Part shown: positions 34,626 through 42,472 of the stretch, piece by piece
How positions within the stretch are numbered: position 1 is the stretch's first letter
How the letters are laid out: every line of letters begins with the position of its first letter
Assembly: GCF_900177425.1 (NCBI RefSeq)
Contig: NZ_LT840184.1
Location: forward strand, 5,417,189-5,481,188
Direction of reading: 5' to 3'
Length of the DNA stretch: 64,000 nucleotides
Source: Paenibacillus uliginis N3/975
GTDB taxonomy: Bacteria > Bacillota > Bacilli > Paenibacillales > Paenibacillaceae
Notes under the pieces: generated by a model
Seen by the model: only the letters and a program-made list of their open reading frames with translations
Databases searched by the model: none
Told to the model about the DNA's origin: nothing
Translations under genes and position numbers: made by a program

Positions 34626-35533
34626 AAGGTTATCCGGTAAGCAAGATCCTGAAGCTGTGTAATGTGCCTCGGTCTACTTACTATTATCAACGTAAGACCA
34701 CTACCAATTCAAAACAATCAAATAAATCTGGGCGCCCAAAGCCAGGTTATTCCGTCACGTTTAACGGCAAAAAAGTAAGTGATGGACGAATTAAACAGAT
34801 AATCTTAAAACTTCTTGAAGGTGAAGAATCTGCTTACGGATATCGAAAAATCACTCTTGTGTTACGTAGACGGCACGCTATTAAGATCAACAAGAAAAAG
34901 GTATACCGACTTTGTAAAGAACTCGATATTCTAGGCAAACCTAAAGAGCAGAAAGCGGCCTATCCACGCCGTCTAGCTAACAATATGGAAGTAACCGGTC
35001 CGAACCAGTTGTGGCAGATGGACGTTAAATACGGCTATATTGCTGGCCTACAGCGTTACTTCTATACGGCAAGTATTATCGATGTATACGACCGCAACGT
35101 AGTGGGGCAGTATCGCGGCAAGGAGTGCCTTACAAAAAGTCTTGTTGATACGCTTTATAAAGCATTAATCAAACGAAATATCTTCTCTCAAGAGAAAGAG
35201 TTAGTAATCCGAACGGATAATGGCCCTCAGTTTAAGAGTCACAAATTTGGAAAGTTCTTCGAGACACACAAAGAATTTATTATTCATGAACGTACACCGA
35301 ATCGCAGCCCAAACAAGAACGCGTTCATTGAGTCGTTTCACAGCATCTTAGAACGGGAGTGTTTTAAGCGCCATATTTTTACGGACTTTCAAGAAGCATT
35401 TATGGTGCTGGACCGATTCATGGACTTCTACAATAATCGAAGAATCCATATGAGCTTGTATGGGTACTCGCCTGTCGAATTCGCTGAAAAACTTAAGAAA
35501 AATGAAGTGAACGCGTTTAAAATCGCGGTATAG
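34598..35533 (+). CDS. IS3-family transposase OrfB (DDE integrase)
   Basis: The 311-residue frame has an HTH_21-like region (GEESAYGYRKITLVLRRRH) and the rve catalytic core with first Asp in WQMDVKYG, second in RTDNGPQF and Glu in NAFIESFHS. All three are present, so the enzyme may be active, normally as an OrfAB fusion made by frameshifting. It overlaps orfA by 28 nt in the -1 frame. Confidence 0.9.
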   Translation: MEVARQWILKGYPVSKILKLCNVPRSTYYYQRKTTTNSKQSNKSGRPKPGYSVTFNGKKVSDGRIKQIILKLLEGEESAYGYRKITLVLRRRHAIKINKKKVYRLCKELDILGKPKEQKAAYPRRLANNMEVTGPNQLWQMDVKYGYIAGLQRYFYTASIIDVYDRNVVGQYRGKECLTKSLVDTLYKALIKRNIFSQEKELVIRTDNGPQFKSHKFGKFFETHKEFIIHERTPNRSPNKNAFIESFHSILERECFKRHIFTDFQEAFMVLDRFMDFYNNRRIHMSLYGYSPVEFAEKLKKNEVNAFKIAV

Positions 35534-35621
35534 TGCGTTCACTACAAGTTCCTTTACAAAGTGTCCAATATTCGGGGGCCTGACCGAGTACCAGTAGGTT
35601 CAGGCATTCTGCTTCTCCAGT

Positions 35622-35638
35622 GTTGTATAACATACAAC
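35622..35638. promoter_or_regulatory. Palindrome GTTGTA-N5-TACAAC, site 3
   Basis: Arms identical to sites 1 and 2, spacer TAACA. It lies 42 bp beyond the right end of the IS element. Confidence 0.5.
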
Positions 35639-35709
35639 ATTACTTATCCCATCATGATACTAACACCCATCAGCTCAGCGGCCATCTATTAGGTATACAG
35701 CATTCCTTG

Positions 35710-36054
35710 CTAATCGCCCCTCCCTGTGAACTTGTCATAACTTCCGTCTTCACGCTTCACAATTACAACTGTGCCATCTTCTTTCGAAGAATAAATCTCT
35801 GCACCGACTTCTACGATGTTGGATGAAAAATTCTCGCGAGGATATTCTGCTGCAACTACTTTATGTTGTACCTCACCTATTTTTTCGCTCATTGTAAATT
35901 CATTAATATCTAAATCGCCTTCCCACAGATACTCCTTATCATCAACGATCAGAATACCGGCGTAACAAGCTTCCGAACTCGAATTACGGCAGCCCGTCAG
36001 TACAATGATTCCAACCATTACCGTTAGAGCAAGCAGAACAAATCTTCTAATCAT
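35710..36054 (-). CDS. Small lipoprotein of unknown function
   Basis: The 114-residue protein starts MIRRFVLLALTVMVGIIVLT followed by the lipobox LTGC (C22). The mature part is acidic and beta-rich (AGILIVDDKEYLWEGDLDIN, GAEIYSSKEDGTVVIVKRED). ATG at 36054 follows GGGGGAG by 4-5 nt; upstream codons in frame are not supported. I do not recognise the family. It stands alone between the IS element and a terminator. Confidence 0.72.
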   Translation of the reverse strand: MIRRFVLLALTVMVGIIVLTGCRNSSSEACYAGILIVDDKEYLWEGDLDINEFTMSEKIGEVQHKVVAAEYPRENFSSNIVEVGAEIYSSKEDGTVVIVKREDGSYDKFTGRGD

Positions 36055-36157
36055 TATGCTCCCCCTGTCATCTACAAAGACGGAACTATGACGATGAAAG
36101 TTGCCTCGATTATCCAATTTATTCAAAAAACAAGTGTCGTGCACCTCTAACAAAATA

Positions 36158-36199
36158 AAGAGGAACACCGGAAGCAACTGCTTCACGGATGTTCCTCTT
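36158..36199 (-). terminator. Terminator of the sugar operon (ROK, two dehydrogenases)
   Basis: AAGAGGAACA pairs with TGTTCCTCTT, with inner CG/CG pairs, followed on the minus strand by TATTTTG. Confidence 0.8.
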
Positions 36200-36237
36200 A
36201 AATGCGTACATTGCTATAAAGGCGCTGGGCCAGTCAC

Positions 36238-37233
36238 TTATCCTTGCGGCTTCAGTTGAACCGGTTGGCCTATACGGGCGGACTCGTAAGCGGCAAGCCC
36301 TACACGGGCGGACAGATAACCGTCCTCGCCCGAAACGCTAACTGGCTTACCTTGGACAATGCTGTCCACAAAGCTGTTGATCAGCTCGGTATCCATATCG
36401 TCACCCCAGTAACTCCAGTTGGCTTTCTGAGCTGCATCACTGTACAAATCGTTCTTCTGGGAAAACGCATCGATGGAGAGCGTCCCCTTGGTTCCGATGA
36501 TCTCTAATGTCACATCGCCCCAAGTCGGGAAACTGCTAGAGCGGGACCAGCTTGGATCCAGCACGGCAAACACACCGTTCGCAAACTTCACATGCACCAT
36601 GCCTGCGTCATCAATGTCCGTGTCATGAAATAACGTTTCTGCGTGGGCATATACTTCCTCCACTACGCTGCCTGTAAACCAGTGCATCAAGTCCATGACA
36701 TGGACGGTATGATCAAAAACCGCACCGCCGCCTGAATGCTCCTTCTCAAGGAACCAGCCGCCGGGCATCGTACCGCGGTTCGTACCTTTCATGGCTAGAA
36801 TATCACCGATTTTGCCTTCGTCAATTGCCTGCTTCGCCTGGCGGACCGCTGTCAGGAAACGGCACGGGAATGCTGTCATCAGCTGAACGCCCTGTTCCCT
36901 GCATACCCGGATCATACTTATCATTTCCTCTTCGGACAAGCCAAGCGGCTTCTCGCAGAGCACATGCTTACCTGCTTCGGCTGCTTTGAAAGTGAGCTCC
37001 GCATGTCGGGCGTTTTCCGAACAGATTACAACTGCATCGATGTCCTGCGCAAGCAGCTCGTTATAGTCTGCATAGTAAGGAATTCCTCGATCGGTTGTGA
37101 ACGGAGCTACTCGTTCAGCATCCTCATCAGCGATTCCAATCACTTCCACATCACTTCTCTGAAGCATAGCGTTCAGATAGCTGACAGCATGCATATGGGC
37201 AAAGCTGATAAATCCTACTTTCATCTTGTTCAT
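36238..37233 (-). CDS. Gfo/Idh/MocA-family oxidoreductase (second of pair)
   Basis: The 331-residue protein starts MNKMKVGFISFAHMHAVSYL. Rossmann domain with AHMHAVSY, then the family motif CEKPLGLSEEE (catalytic Lys region) and HTVHVMDLMHWFTG with the conserved His-Asp pair of the C-terminal domain. It uses NAD(P) on a sugar or cyclitol; substrate unknown. GGGAGGG 8 nt upstream supports ATG 37233. ATGA overlap with the upstream dehydrogenase shows coupling. Confidence 0.85.
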   Translation of the reverse strand: MNKMKVGFISFAHMHAVSYLNAMLQRSDVEVIGIADEDAERVAPFTTDRGIPYYADYNELLAQDIDAVVICSENARHAELTFKAAEAGKHVLCEKPLGLSEEEMISMIRVCREQGVQLMTAFPCRFLTAVRQAKQAIDEGKIGDILAMKGTNRGTMPGGWFLEKEHSGGGAVFDHTVHVMDLMHWFTGSVVEEVYAHAETLFHDTDIDDAGMVHVKFANGVFAVLDPSWSRSSSFPTWGDVTLEIIGTKGTLSIDAFSQKNDLYSDAAQKANWSYWGDDMDTELINSFVDSIVQGKPVSVSGEDGYLSARVGLAAYESARIGQPVQLKPQG

Positions 37234-38225
37234 GACGTAATCCCTCCCATGCGGACGGGTTGTCCTGTCTGAGCCGAATGTTCGCATGCAAGAGCAATTT
37301 CAACAGCCCGACAAGCGTCAGCTGCGCTGACAATCGGCTCGCTGCCCTCGCGAATGCATTCGATAAAATGTTTCACTTCATCATAATAAGGATCATGTAG
37401 CGTCGGGCTCGACGGCACTTGAACTGCTACCTTCTGATCGTCGCCGCCAGTGGCGACCTTCAAATCAAGCGACTGTACCTGGTTGCTGTCAAAACGGATG
37501 ATCCCCTCTTTGCCGGATATTTCAAACTGGGTAGTGAACGGCCCGGCGTATCCCCAGAATCCGGTCAAATTGGCAATAGCTCCGCTGGAAAACTTCAGTG
37601 TCACCTGGGCATATTCCATGGACAGGGACGGCTTCGTAACCGAAGCATATACGGATTCCACGTCTCCGAACAACCAGCAGGCAAAGTCGATGTCATGAAT
37701 CATCAGATCCATAATGACTCCGCCGCTCTTGGAGCGATCACGGTACCAAAAACTAACTCCTATCGGATAGGAACCGTGACGTTTGAAATATGCCATTTTA
37801 GCCTCGCCAATTTTTCCGGATCGTACCTGATCGAACGCATTCCGGTAGTTCGGGAAGAAGCGGACAACATGGCCGATAAACAGCCGAACGCCATGCTTAC
37901 TGCATGCGGCTTTCATCTCTTTGGCGTCTTCAAGAGTCAAGGCCGCAGGCTTTTCACAAATAATATGAAGTCCCCGCTCGGCAAGCTTTAACACAAGCGA
38001 CTTGTGCAGATATGTCGGCAAACATACGACTACTGTATCCGGCTTTACCTGCTCAAGCATCAACTCCCAATCCTTATATGGCACTGCACCGCAGGCTTCT
38101 GCAGCTTGATCTGCACGCTTCTGAATCAAGTCTGCAACGCCAGATACTTTAACACCGGGCATCTTCCCCAGGTTATGGGCATGGGTCATGCCCATCGTTC
38201 CACAGCCGATAATGGCTATGTTCAT
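37230..38225 (-). CDS. Gfo/Idh/MocA-family oxidoreductase (first of pair)
   Basis: The 331-residue protein has Rossmann motif IAIIGCGTMGMTHAHNLGKM, the EKP motif CEKPAALTLED, and GGVIMDLMIHDIDFACWLFG with the catalytic Asp-His. It resembles inositol or scyllo-inositol dehydrogenases, but the family is broad. ATG at 38225 follows GGAGGG. It lies 25 nt after the ROK kinase stop. Two non-identical dehydrogenases side by side suggest an oxidise-then-reduce (epimerising) route. Confidence 0.86.
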   Translation of the reverse strand: MNIAIIGCGTMGMTHAHNLGKMPGVKVSGVADLIQKRADQAAEACGAVPYKDWELMLEQVKPDTVVVCLPTYLHKSLVLKLAERGLHIICEKPAALTLEDAKEMKAACSKHGVRLFIGHVVRFFPNYRNAFDQVRSGKIGEAKMAYFKRHGSYPIGVSFWYRDRSKSGGVIMDLMIHDIDFACWLFGDVESVYASVTKPSLSMEYAQVTLKFSSGAIANLTGFWGYAGPFTTQFEISGKEGIIRFDSNQVQSLDLKVATGGDDQKVAVQVPSSPTLHDPYYDEVKHFIECIREGSEPIVSAADACRAVEIALACEHSAQTGQPVRMGGITS

Positions 38226-38250
38226 GGAAATCCCTCCATTCTACTTCTTG

Positions 38251-39153
38251 TTAGGTTGTTTGATCCGTCATAGCCCACTTGACCGCACCGATGATGCCAG
38301 CGCGGTTGCCAAGCTCTGCCTTGGCAAGACGTACAGGCAATACGCACAGCTCTTGGAGCTTCTCATTCAGCGCCTTGCTCCATTTTTGGTAACCGTCGGA
38401 CACCCCCCCGCCCAAAATAATAACTTCCGGATCATAGGCCTGCTGCACAGAAATCAAGCCTCTGGCGAGATCGGATAAATATTCATTCATTGCATCTGTC
38501 GCTTCTTTATTACCTTCCTCGTAAGCCTGTACCAGATACCGGCTGCTCCATTCCGGATTCACAGACTTCGCAATCCGGCTCAGCGCAGTACCGGAACACT
38601 GTGTTTCCCAACAGCCGTATTGGCCGCAGGTGCAGGCTACTCCGTCTTTATCCACGATTAGATGGCCGATCTCCGCGAATCCGCCTCGAATGCCCGGCAG
38701 TACGCTTCCTTCATAAAAGAAAGCGCCACCAATTCCTGTCCCAAGAGCGACAAGCATAAAGGAGTGAACCCCTTCTCCCGATCCAAGCCATGCTTCACCC
38801 CAGGCAGCCGCATTCACGTCGTTCTCAACCGAGACGGGGTAAGGGAACTGCTTCTCGATCTCTTTCTTGATTTCCGTACCGGTCCAACCCGGCATATTGT
38901 CTGTTGCATAGACGATGCTACCCGTGGAACGATCCACCCGGCCGGCAGTGCCGATGCCAATGCCACAAATCTCTGATTCTCCGGCTTGCTGTTCAAGAGA
39001 TCGAATCAAGCCTACGGCTGCCTCCATAATCCGGTCTCTGCCTTCCAGCGCAGGGGTCGTGACAGCGAGCGGTTCCGTCATGTTGCCGTCTGTATCGACC
39101 AGCGCTCCTTTGATCTCCGTTCCACCAATATCCAGTCCAATCCAGCGTTTCAT
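38251..39153 (-). CDS. ROK-family sugar kinase (glucokinase type)
   Basis: The 300-residue protein starts MKRWIGLDIGGTEIKGALVD (phosphate-binding DxGGT). Catalytic Asp lies in SVENDVNAAAWGEA, and the ROK zinc motif is GHLIVDKDGVACTCGQYGCWE (CxCGxxGCxE plus His). No N-terminal HTH, so a kinase rather than a repressor. It phosphorylates a hexose or N-acetylhexosamine. ATG 39153 is preferred (GAGGG upstream), with GTG six codons earlier as alternative. First gene of the operon. Confidence 0.87.
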   Translation of the reverse strand: MKRWIGLDIGGTEIKGALVDTDGNMTEPLAVTTPALEGRDRIMEAAVGLIRSLEQQAGESEICGIGIGTAGRVDRSTGSIVYATDNMPGWTGTEIKKEIEKQFPYPVSVENDVNAAAWGEAWLGSGEGVHSFMLVALGTGIGGAFFYEGSVLPGIRGGFAEIGHLIVDKDGVACTCGQYGCWETQCSGTALSRIAKSVNPEWSSRYLVQAYEEGNKEATDAMNEYLSDLARGLISVQQAYDPEVIILGGGVSDGYQKWSKALNEKLQELCVLPVRLAKAELGNRAGIIGAVKWAMTDQTT

Positions 39154-39511
39154 AGGTTCAGATACCCTCACTTTTCAATAAGTTACACCCCAAGTACATC
39201 AGATCTGCTGGTCATAATAATTCTAATAATACTATATTAGTACCGGTAAAGAGCCTCACTCTCTCCTGTTCTAACTATTCGATTTCACACCGTGAATCCC
39301 CTTCCTTTTTGACGTTATTTTATGATCGATAAAATACATGCTGTATATCGTATGTGTTGTTACTTATTTCAATGATTAGCTGTCGATATAGTAAGTTTTG
39401 ATTACATTAAAGCTTCTTTTTTATTCCCAAAAGTTCCATATTTCGCTATTGTATATAGGTAACCCTTTTGCACTTCAGTCATAAGGAAATCTAAGAAGAT
39501 CAGGTGATAAC
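39154..39511. other. AT-rich divergent promoter region
   Basis: This 358-bp stretch between the ROK operon and the LytTR gene has no coding frame. AT-rich runs could carry promoters for both, but no hexamer pair stands out. Confidence 0.4.
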
Positions 39512-40657
39512 GTGAATGTGTTGGCTATTAAGGATGTAGAGAGATATACAGAAAATATGGTGGTGTTTCCGGCATTCAGCCTGGAAATCGTACAGCATGA
39601 GATTGTAGCACTATACTCCAGCATGAATGTCAGAAGCACCCTTCTACATATGCTCATTGGAAAAATCCCCCTATCTCGCGGTGAGCTGTCCATCAAGCAG
39701 GCAACTTTGTCTGGGAACCGGACGGAATACCTTTCACAGCTCGGCATATCCTTTCTCGATGACGGGCTCTATGAACGCCTAACTGTAAGGGATCACCTTA
39801 TTTTTGCACATAAACTAAGCCTCTCCCCGTGGCCTATAGATGAAGTATTAAAAATTGTTCAGCTTGAGATGAAAAGTAATGTGCGTGTCTCCAAGTTAAC
39901 TCTCTCCGAAAAGAGAAGGGTTCATTTTGCACGCCTGTTAATGATGGACCCAGCATTGTTCGTATTCGAAGAGCCTGTCCAAAATGTCGATAATGAAACG
40001 AAGCTTGTATTTACCCGGTTTGTTAACACGCTCTCCGAGAGAGGCAAAAGTGTGCTCATTCTTACCGGCAACATGGAGACTGCCCTTAGCGTAACCAACA
40101 AGATCTTCCGGTTGGACGAGAAAGGGCTGCATCGTTATGAAATTATAGATGAAACGGAACAGGAGGATTCCCCCTCCCCTCATCCTCAGGATAAGCATTC
40201 AGCTAAAACGGAAAATCCGGCTGAGACAACCGAGCTGCCTCTCGACATGGATTCTCCAGAAGAGCAAAACATCCCAGATCAAGAAGAAATATCAGAAGTA
40301 TTCGTGCAACCTGTTCGGCTCGAAAAAATACCTACCAAGATGAACGATAAAATGATTCTGTTCGATCCGCCGGAAATTGATTATATCGAGAGCAGTGACG
40401 GACAATCGAATATTTATGTTAAGGGCGATGCCTATCCTTGTGTGTTCAAAATCAATGAATTGGAGGAACGGCTTCAGCCATTCGGCTTCTTCCGTTGCCA
40501 CCGCTCGTACATCGTCAATCTGCAAAAAGTCAGGGAAGTGATCACATACACTCGTAACAGCTTCAGCTTGGTATTGGATGATCAAGCCAAATCTTCGGTT
40601 CCATTATCCAAATCCAAAATGGCGGAACTCAAGGAGATGCTCGGCTTAAAAGCGTGA
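39512..40657 (+). CDS. LytTR transcription factor with a degenerate ABC-ATPase-like N-terminal domain
   Basis: The 381-residue protein. Residues ~1-210 follow an ABC ATPase fold, but Walker A is lost (YSSMNVRSTLL in place of GxxGxGKST), the signature is SKLTLSEKRR, Walker B reads LFVFEEP and the switch His is Gly (LILTGNMETA). An acidic linker (~214-275) leads to a LytTR DNA-binding domain (~285-381) with FFRCHRSYIVNLQKVREVI. It is therefore unlikely to hydrolyse ATP. GTG at 39512 with AGGTG 5 nt upstream. It probably controls the ABC transporter directly downstream. Confidence 0.85.
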   Translation: MNVLAIKDVERYTENMVVFPAFSLEIVQHEIVALYSSMNVRSTLLHMLIGKIPLSRGELSIKQATLSGNRTEYLSQLGISFLDDGLYERLTVRDHLIFAHKLSLSPWPIDEVLKIVQLEMKSNVRVSKLTLSEKRRVHFARLLMMDPALFVFEEPVQNVDNETKLVFTRFVNTLSERGKSVLILTGNMETALSVTNKIFRLDEKGLHRYEIIDETEQEDSPSPHPQDKHSAKTENPAETTELPLDMDSPEEQNIPDQEEISEVFVQPVRLEKIPTKMNDKMILFDPPEIDYIESSDGQSNIYVKGDAYPCVFKINELEERLQPFGFFRCHRSYIVNLQKVREVITYTRNSFSLVLDDQAKSSVPLSKSKMAELKEMLGLKA

Positions 40658-40676
40658 TCCATTCAACTGTCTCTAT

Positions 40677-40784
40677 GCTCCATTCGTCTGTAAAACCGCG
40701 CTATTACAGCATTTTCAACGCTCCATTCATGCCTTGTTCTGCGCCACTCACCCCCTGAGATGCTCCTTTCAATGGGATTATAAT
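40677..40784 (+). promoter_or_regulatory. Three phased direct repeats and promoter of the ABC exporter
   Basis: GCTCCATTC at 40677-40685 and 40720-40728, and GCTCCTTTC at 40762-40770: spacing 43 and 42 bp, i.e. four helical turns. TATAAT lies at 40779-40784, 8 bp after the third repeat, with no consensus -35. The arrangement suits an activator such as the LytTR protein encoded upstream. Confidence 0.5.
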
Positions 40785-40853
40785 GCGGGCATTTTCGGAA
40801 GGACGTAACATGAGGATATCGAAAAACGAATGAGCAAACGGAGGTACACGGCA

Positions 40854-41702
40854 GTGGAGAACATTATCGAAGTTACATCATTAGGAAAAACTTTTTCCGA
40901 TCATCGAGCTTTAAAAGACGTTTCCTTTCAAGTACGTAAAGGTGAAGTGTTCGGATTTCTCGGACCGAGCGGTTCCGGTAAAACAACTACTATTAAAATC
41001 CTGACCGCGCAATTAAACCAGACCATAGGAGACGCTTTTGTATTCGGAGTGCCTGCACATCGTCTTAAGGAAGCAACATACCGCAAAAAAATCGGTGTTA
41101 TTACCGACAACAGCGCTTTGTACGACCGGTTAACCGTTTATGATAACCTGAAATTTTACTGTGATCTGTATAAAGTTCCATATACCCGGATTCCTGAGGT
41201 ATTAGAAATGGTGAATTTGGCTTCCGAACAGAAGAAAATTGTGTCCAAACTGTCCAAGGGAATGCTGCAGCGTGTTACTCTGGCGCGTGCCTTTCTTCAT
41301 GAGCCGGAGCTATTGTTCCTCGATGAGCCGACCTCGGCGCTGGATCCAGCCAATACGAAACATATATATGAAGGACTCTTAAAGCTCAAAGAAAACGGAA
41401 CGACTATCTTTTTGACCACACATGATATGAATGAAGCGGAGACGCTGTGTGACCGAATCGCCTTTTTGCATAACGGAGCGATTCAGCAGCTGGATACTCC
41501 GAAAAATCTGCGGAAAAAGTTCGGAGACGACACGATAACCGTGGAACTGACCGATGGAAGCAAAGTGACGGTGAAACGGGGGCCTGAAGGAGCAGAGAAG
41601 CTCTTCCATTATATGAATGAGGATCGTGTATCTTCGATTTATTCAAATGAGCCTACACTTGGAGACATATTTGTAGAAATTACGGGGAGGGAATTGGCAT
41701 GA
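40854..41702 (+). CDS. ABC transporter ATP-binding protein (ABC-2 exporter)
   Basis: The 282-residue ATPase starts VENIIEVTSLGKTFSDHRAL (GTG start, GGAGG 9 nt upstream). Walker A GPSGSGKTTTIK, signature LSKGMLQRV, Walker B LLFLDEPTSALDP and H-loop TTHDMNEAE are intact. C-terminal ~70 residues form the usual accessory domain of exporter ATPases. Its stop overlaps the permease start by 4 nt. Substrate unknown; such pairs often export peptides or drugs. Confidence 0.9.
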   Translation: MENIIEVTSLGKTFSDHRALKDVSFQVRKGEVFGFLGPSGSGKTTTIKILTAQLNQTIGDAFVFGVPAHRLKEATYRKKIGVITDNSALYDRLTVYDNLKFYCDLYKVPYTRIPEVLEMVNLASEQKKIVSKLSKGMLQRVTLARAFLHEPELLFLDEPTSALDPANTKHIYEGLLKLKENGTTIFLTTHDMNEAETLCDRIAFLHNGAIQQLDTPKNLRKKFGDDTITVELTDGSKVTVKRGPEGAEKLFHYMNEDRVSSIYSNEPTLGDIFVEITGRELA

Positions 41703-42400
41703 CTTTTTCATTAAAGAGATCACTTGCTATTTTACAAAAGGATTATAAGGACGTTTCAAAAAATATGTATGTAAGCTTCTCGTTGATCATGCCACTGGCG
41801 ATGGCAGCATATTACGGCCGGACGGGTGTAAATACAATCAACGTCGTGTACATGGTGATTAACCTCGCTCTCACTCTCGTGGCAACCTATTTACAGAGCG
41901 CCCTGATCGCTGAGGAAAAAGAAAAGAATACGCTGCGTGGACTGATGCTCTCACCTGCAAGCCCGCTTGAAATTATTGGCGGCAAAAGCCTGCTTAGTTT
42001 GATTACAACGATCATCGCTCTAATCGGTAGCGGATTACTATTAGAATACCAACCCGGAAACATGATTGCTGTAGGACTGGCTCTCTTTTTATCCTGTATT
42101 TTCTACATTGGTATCGGCACGCTGCTCGGTCTGGCTACCAAATCTGTTATGGAAGCATCTATTGCCGTTCTGCCTATTGTATTCTTCTTCAGCTTTACGT
42201 CCTATCTCACTCCTTTAATGGAAGATTATCCGATACTGGAAATCATGCCGAACCTACAGCTGGTTGATCTCGCGAACAAGGCTCAGGCTGGAACCAGCTT
42301 CATGGACGTCTTGTTTAATATAGCAATCATCTTGCTGTGGGCCGTCGTTATTAACGCGCTTGCTTATGTCATGTACAAAAAGCGTATGGTAGATGAATAA
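41699..42400 (+). CDS. ABC-2 type transporter permease
   Basis: The 233-residue protein has six spans and the ABC-2 motif LIAEEKEKNTLRGLMLSPAS before span 3, typical of exporter permeases. It pairs with the ATPase at 40854 (ATGA overlap). The end of this gene, YKKRMVDE and the following 65 bp, is duplicated at 44737-44832 beyond the first chemoreceptor gene. Confidence 0.88.
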   Translation: MTFSLKRSLAILQKDYKDVSKNMYVSFSLIMPLAMAAYYGRTGVNTINVVYMVINLALTLVATYLQSALIAEEKEKNTLRGLMLSPASPLEIIGGKSLLSLITTIIALIGSGLLLEYQPGNMIAVGLALFLSCIFYIGIGTLLGLATKSVMEASIAVLPIVFFFSFTSYLTPLMEDYPILEIMPNLQLVDLANKAQAGTSFMDVLFNIAIILLWAVVINALAYVMYKKRMVDE

Positions 42401-42417
42401 AAGGTAGTTATGTATGC

Positions 42418-42456
42418 AAAAACAGCAGGCCGGAAAAATTCCGGACCTGCTGTTTT
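42418..42456. terminator. Terminator between the ABC permease and chemoreceptor 1
   Basis: AAAACAGCAGG pairs with CCTGCTGTTTT, inner CCGGAA/TTCCGG, T tracts on both strands. A near copy lies at 44785-44822. Confidence 0.85.
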
Positions 42457-42472
42457 CTCTCGAATACATGAT

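Larger units (their letters stand above)
34213..35579 (+). mobile_element. IS3-family insertion sequence
   Basis: It contains the overlapping orfA/orfB pair with DDE transposase. The ends are inverted: GCCCCCTAATCAACTTGGACACTTT on the left (first base 34213) against GCCCCCGAATATTGGACACTTT read from the right end. The inner TGGACACTTT arms are perfect (34228-34237 and 35558-35567). I find no target duplication directly at the GCCCCC ends, so exact ends are uncertain by about 15 bp. Both genes look intact. Confidence 0.85.

Noticed and set aside
34201..35592. AGTACC on both sides of the IS3 element as a target duplication
   Set aside because: The two copies lie 6 and 7 bp away from the apparent ends, not directly adjacent, and IS3 elements make 3-5-bp duplications; probably chance.
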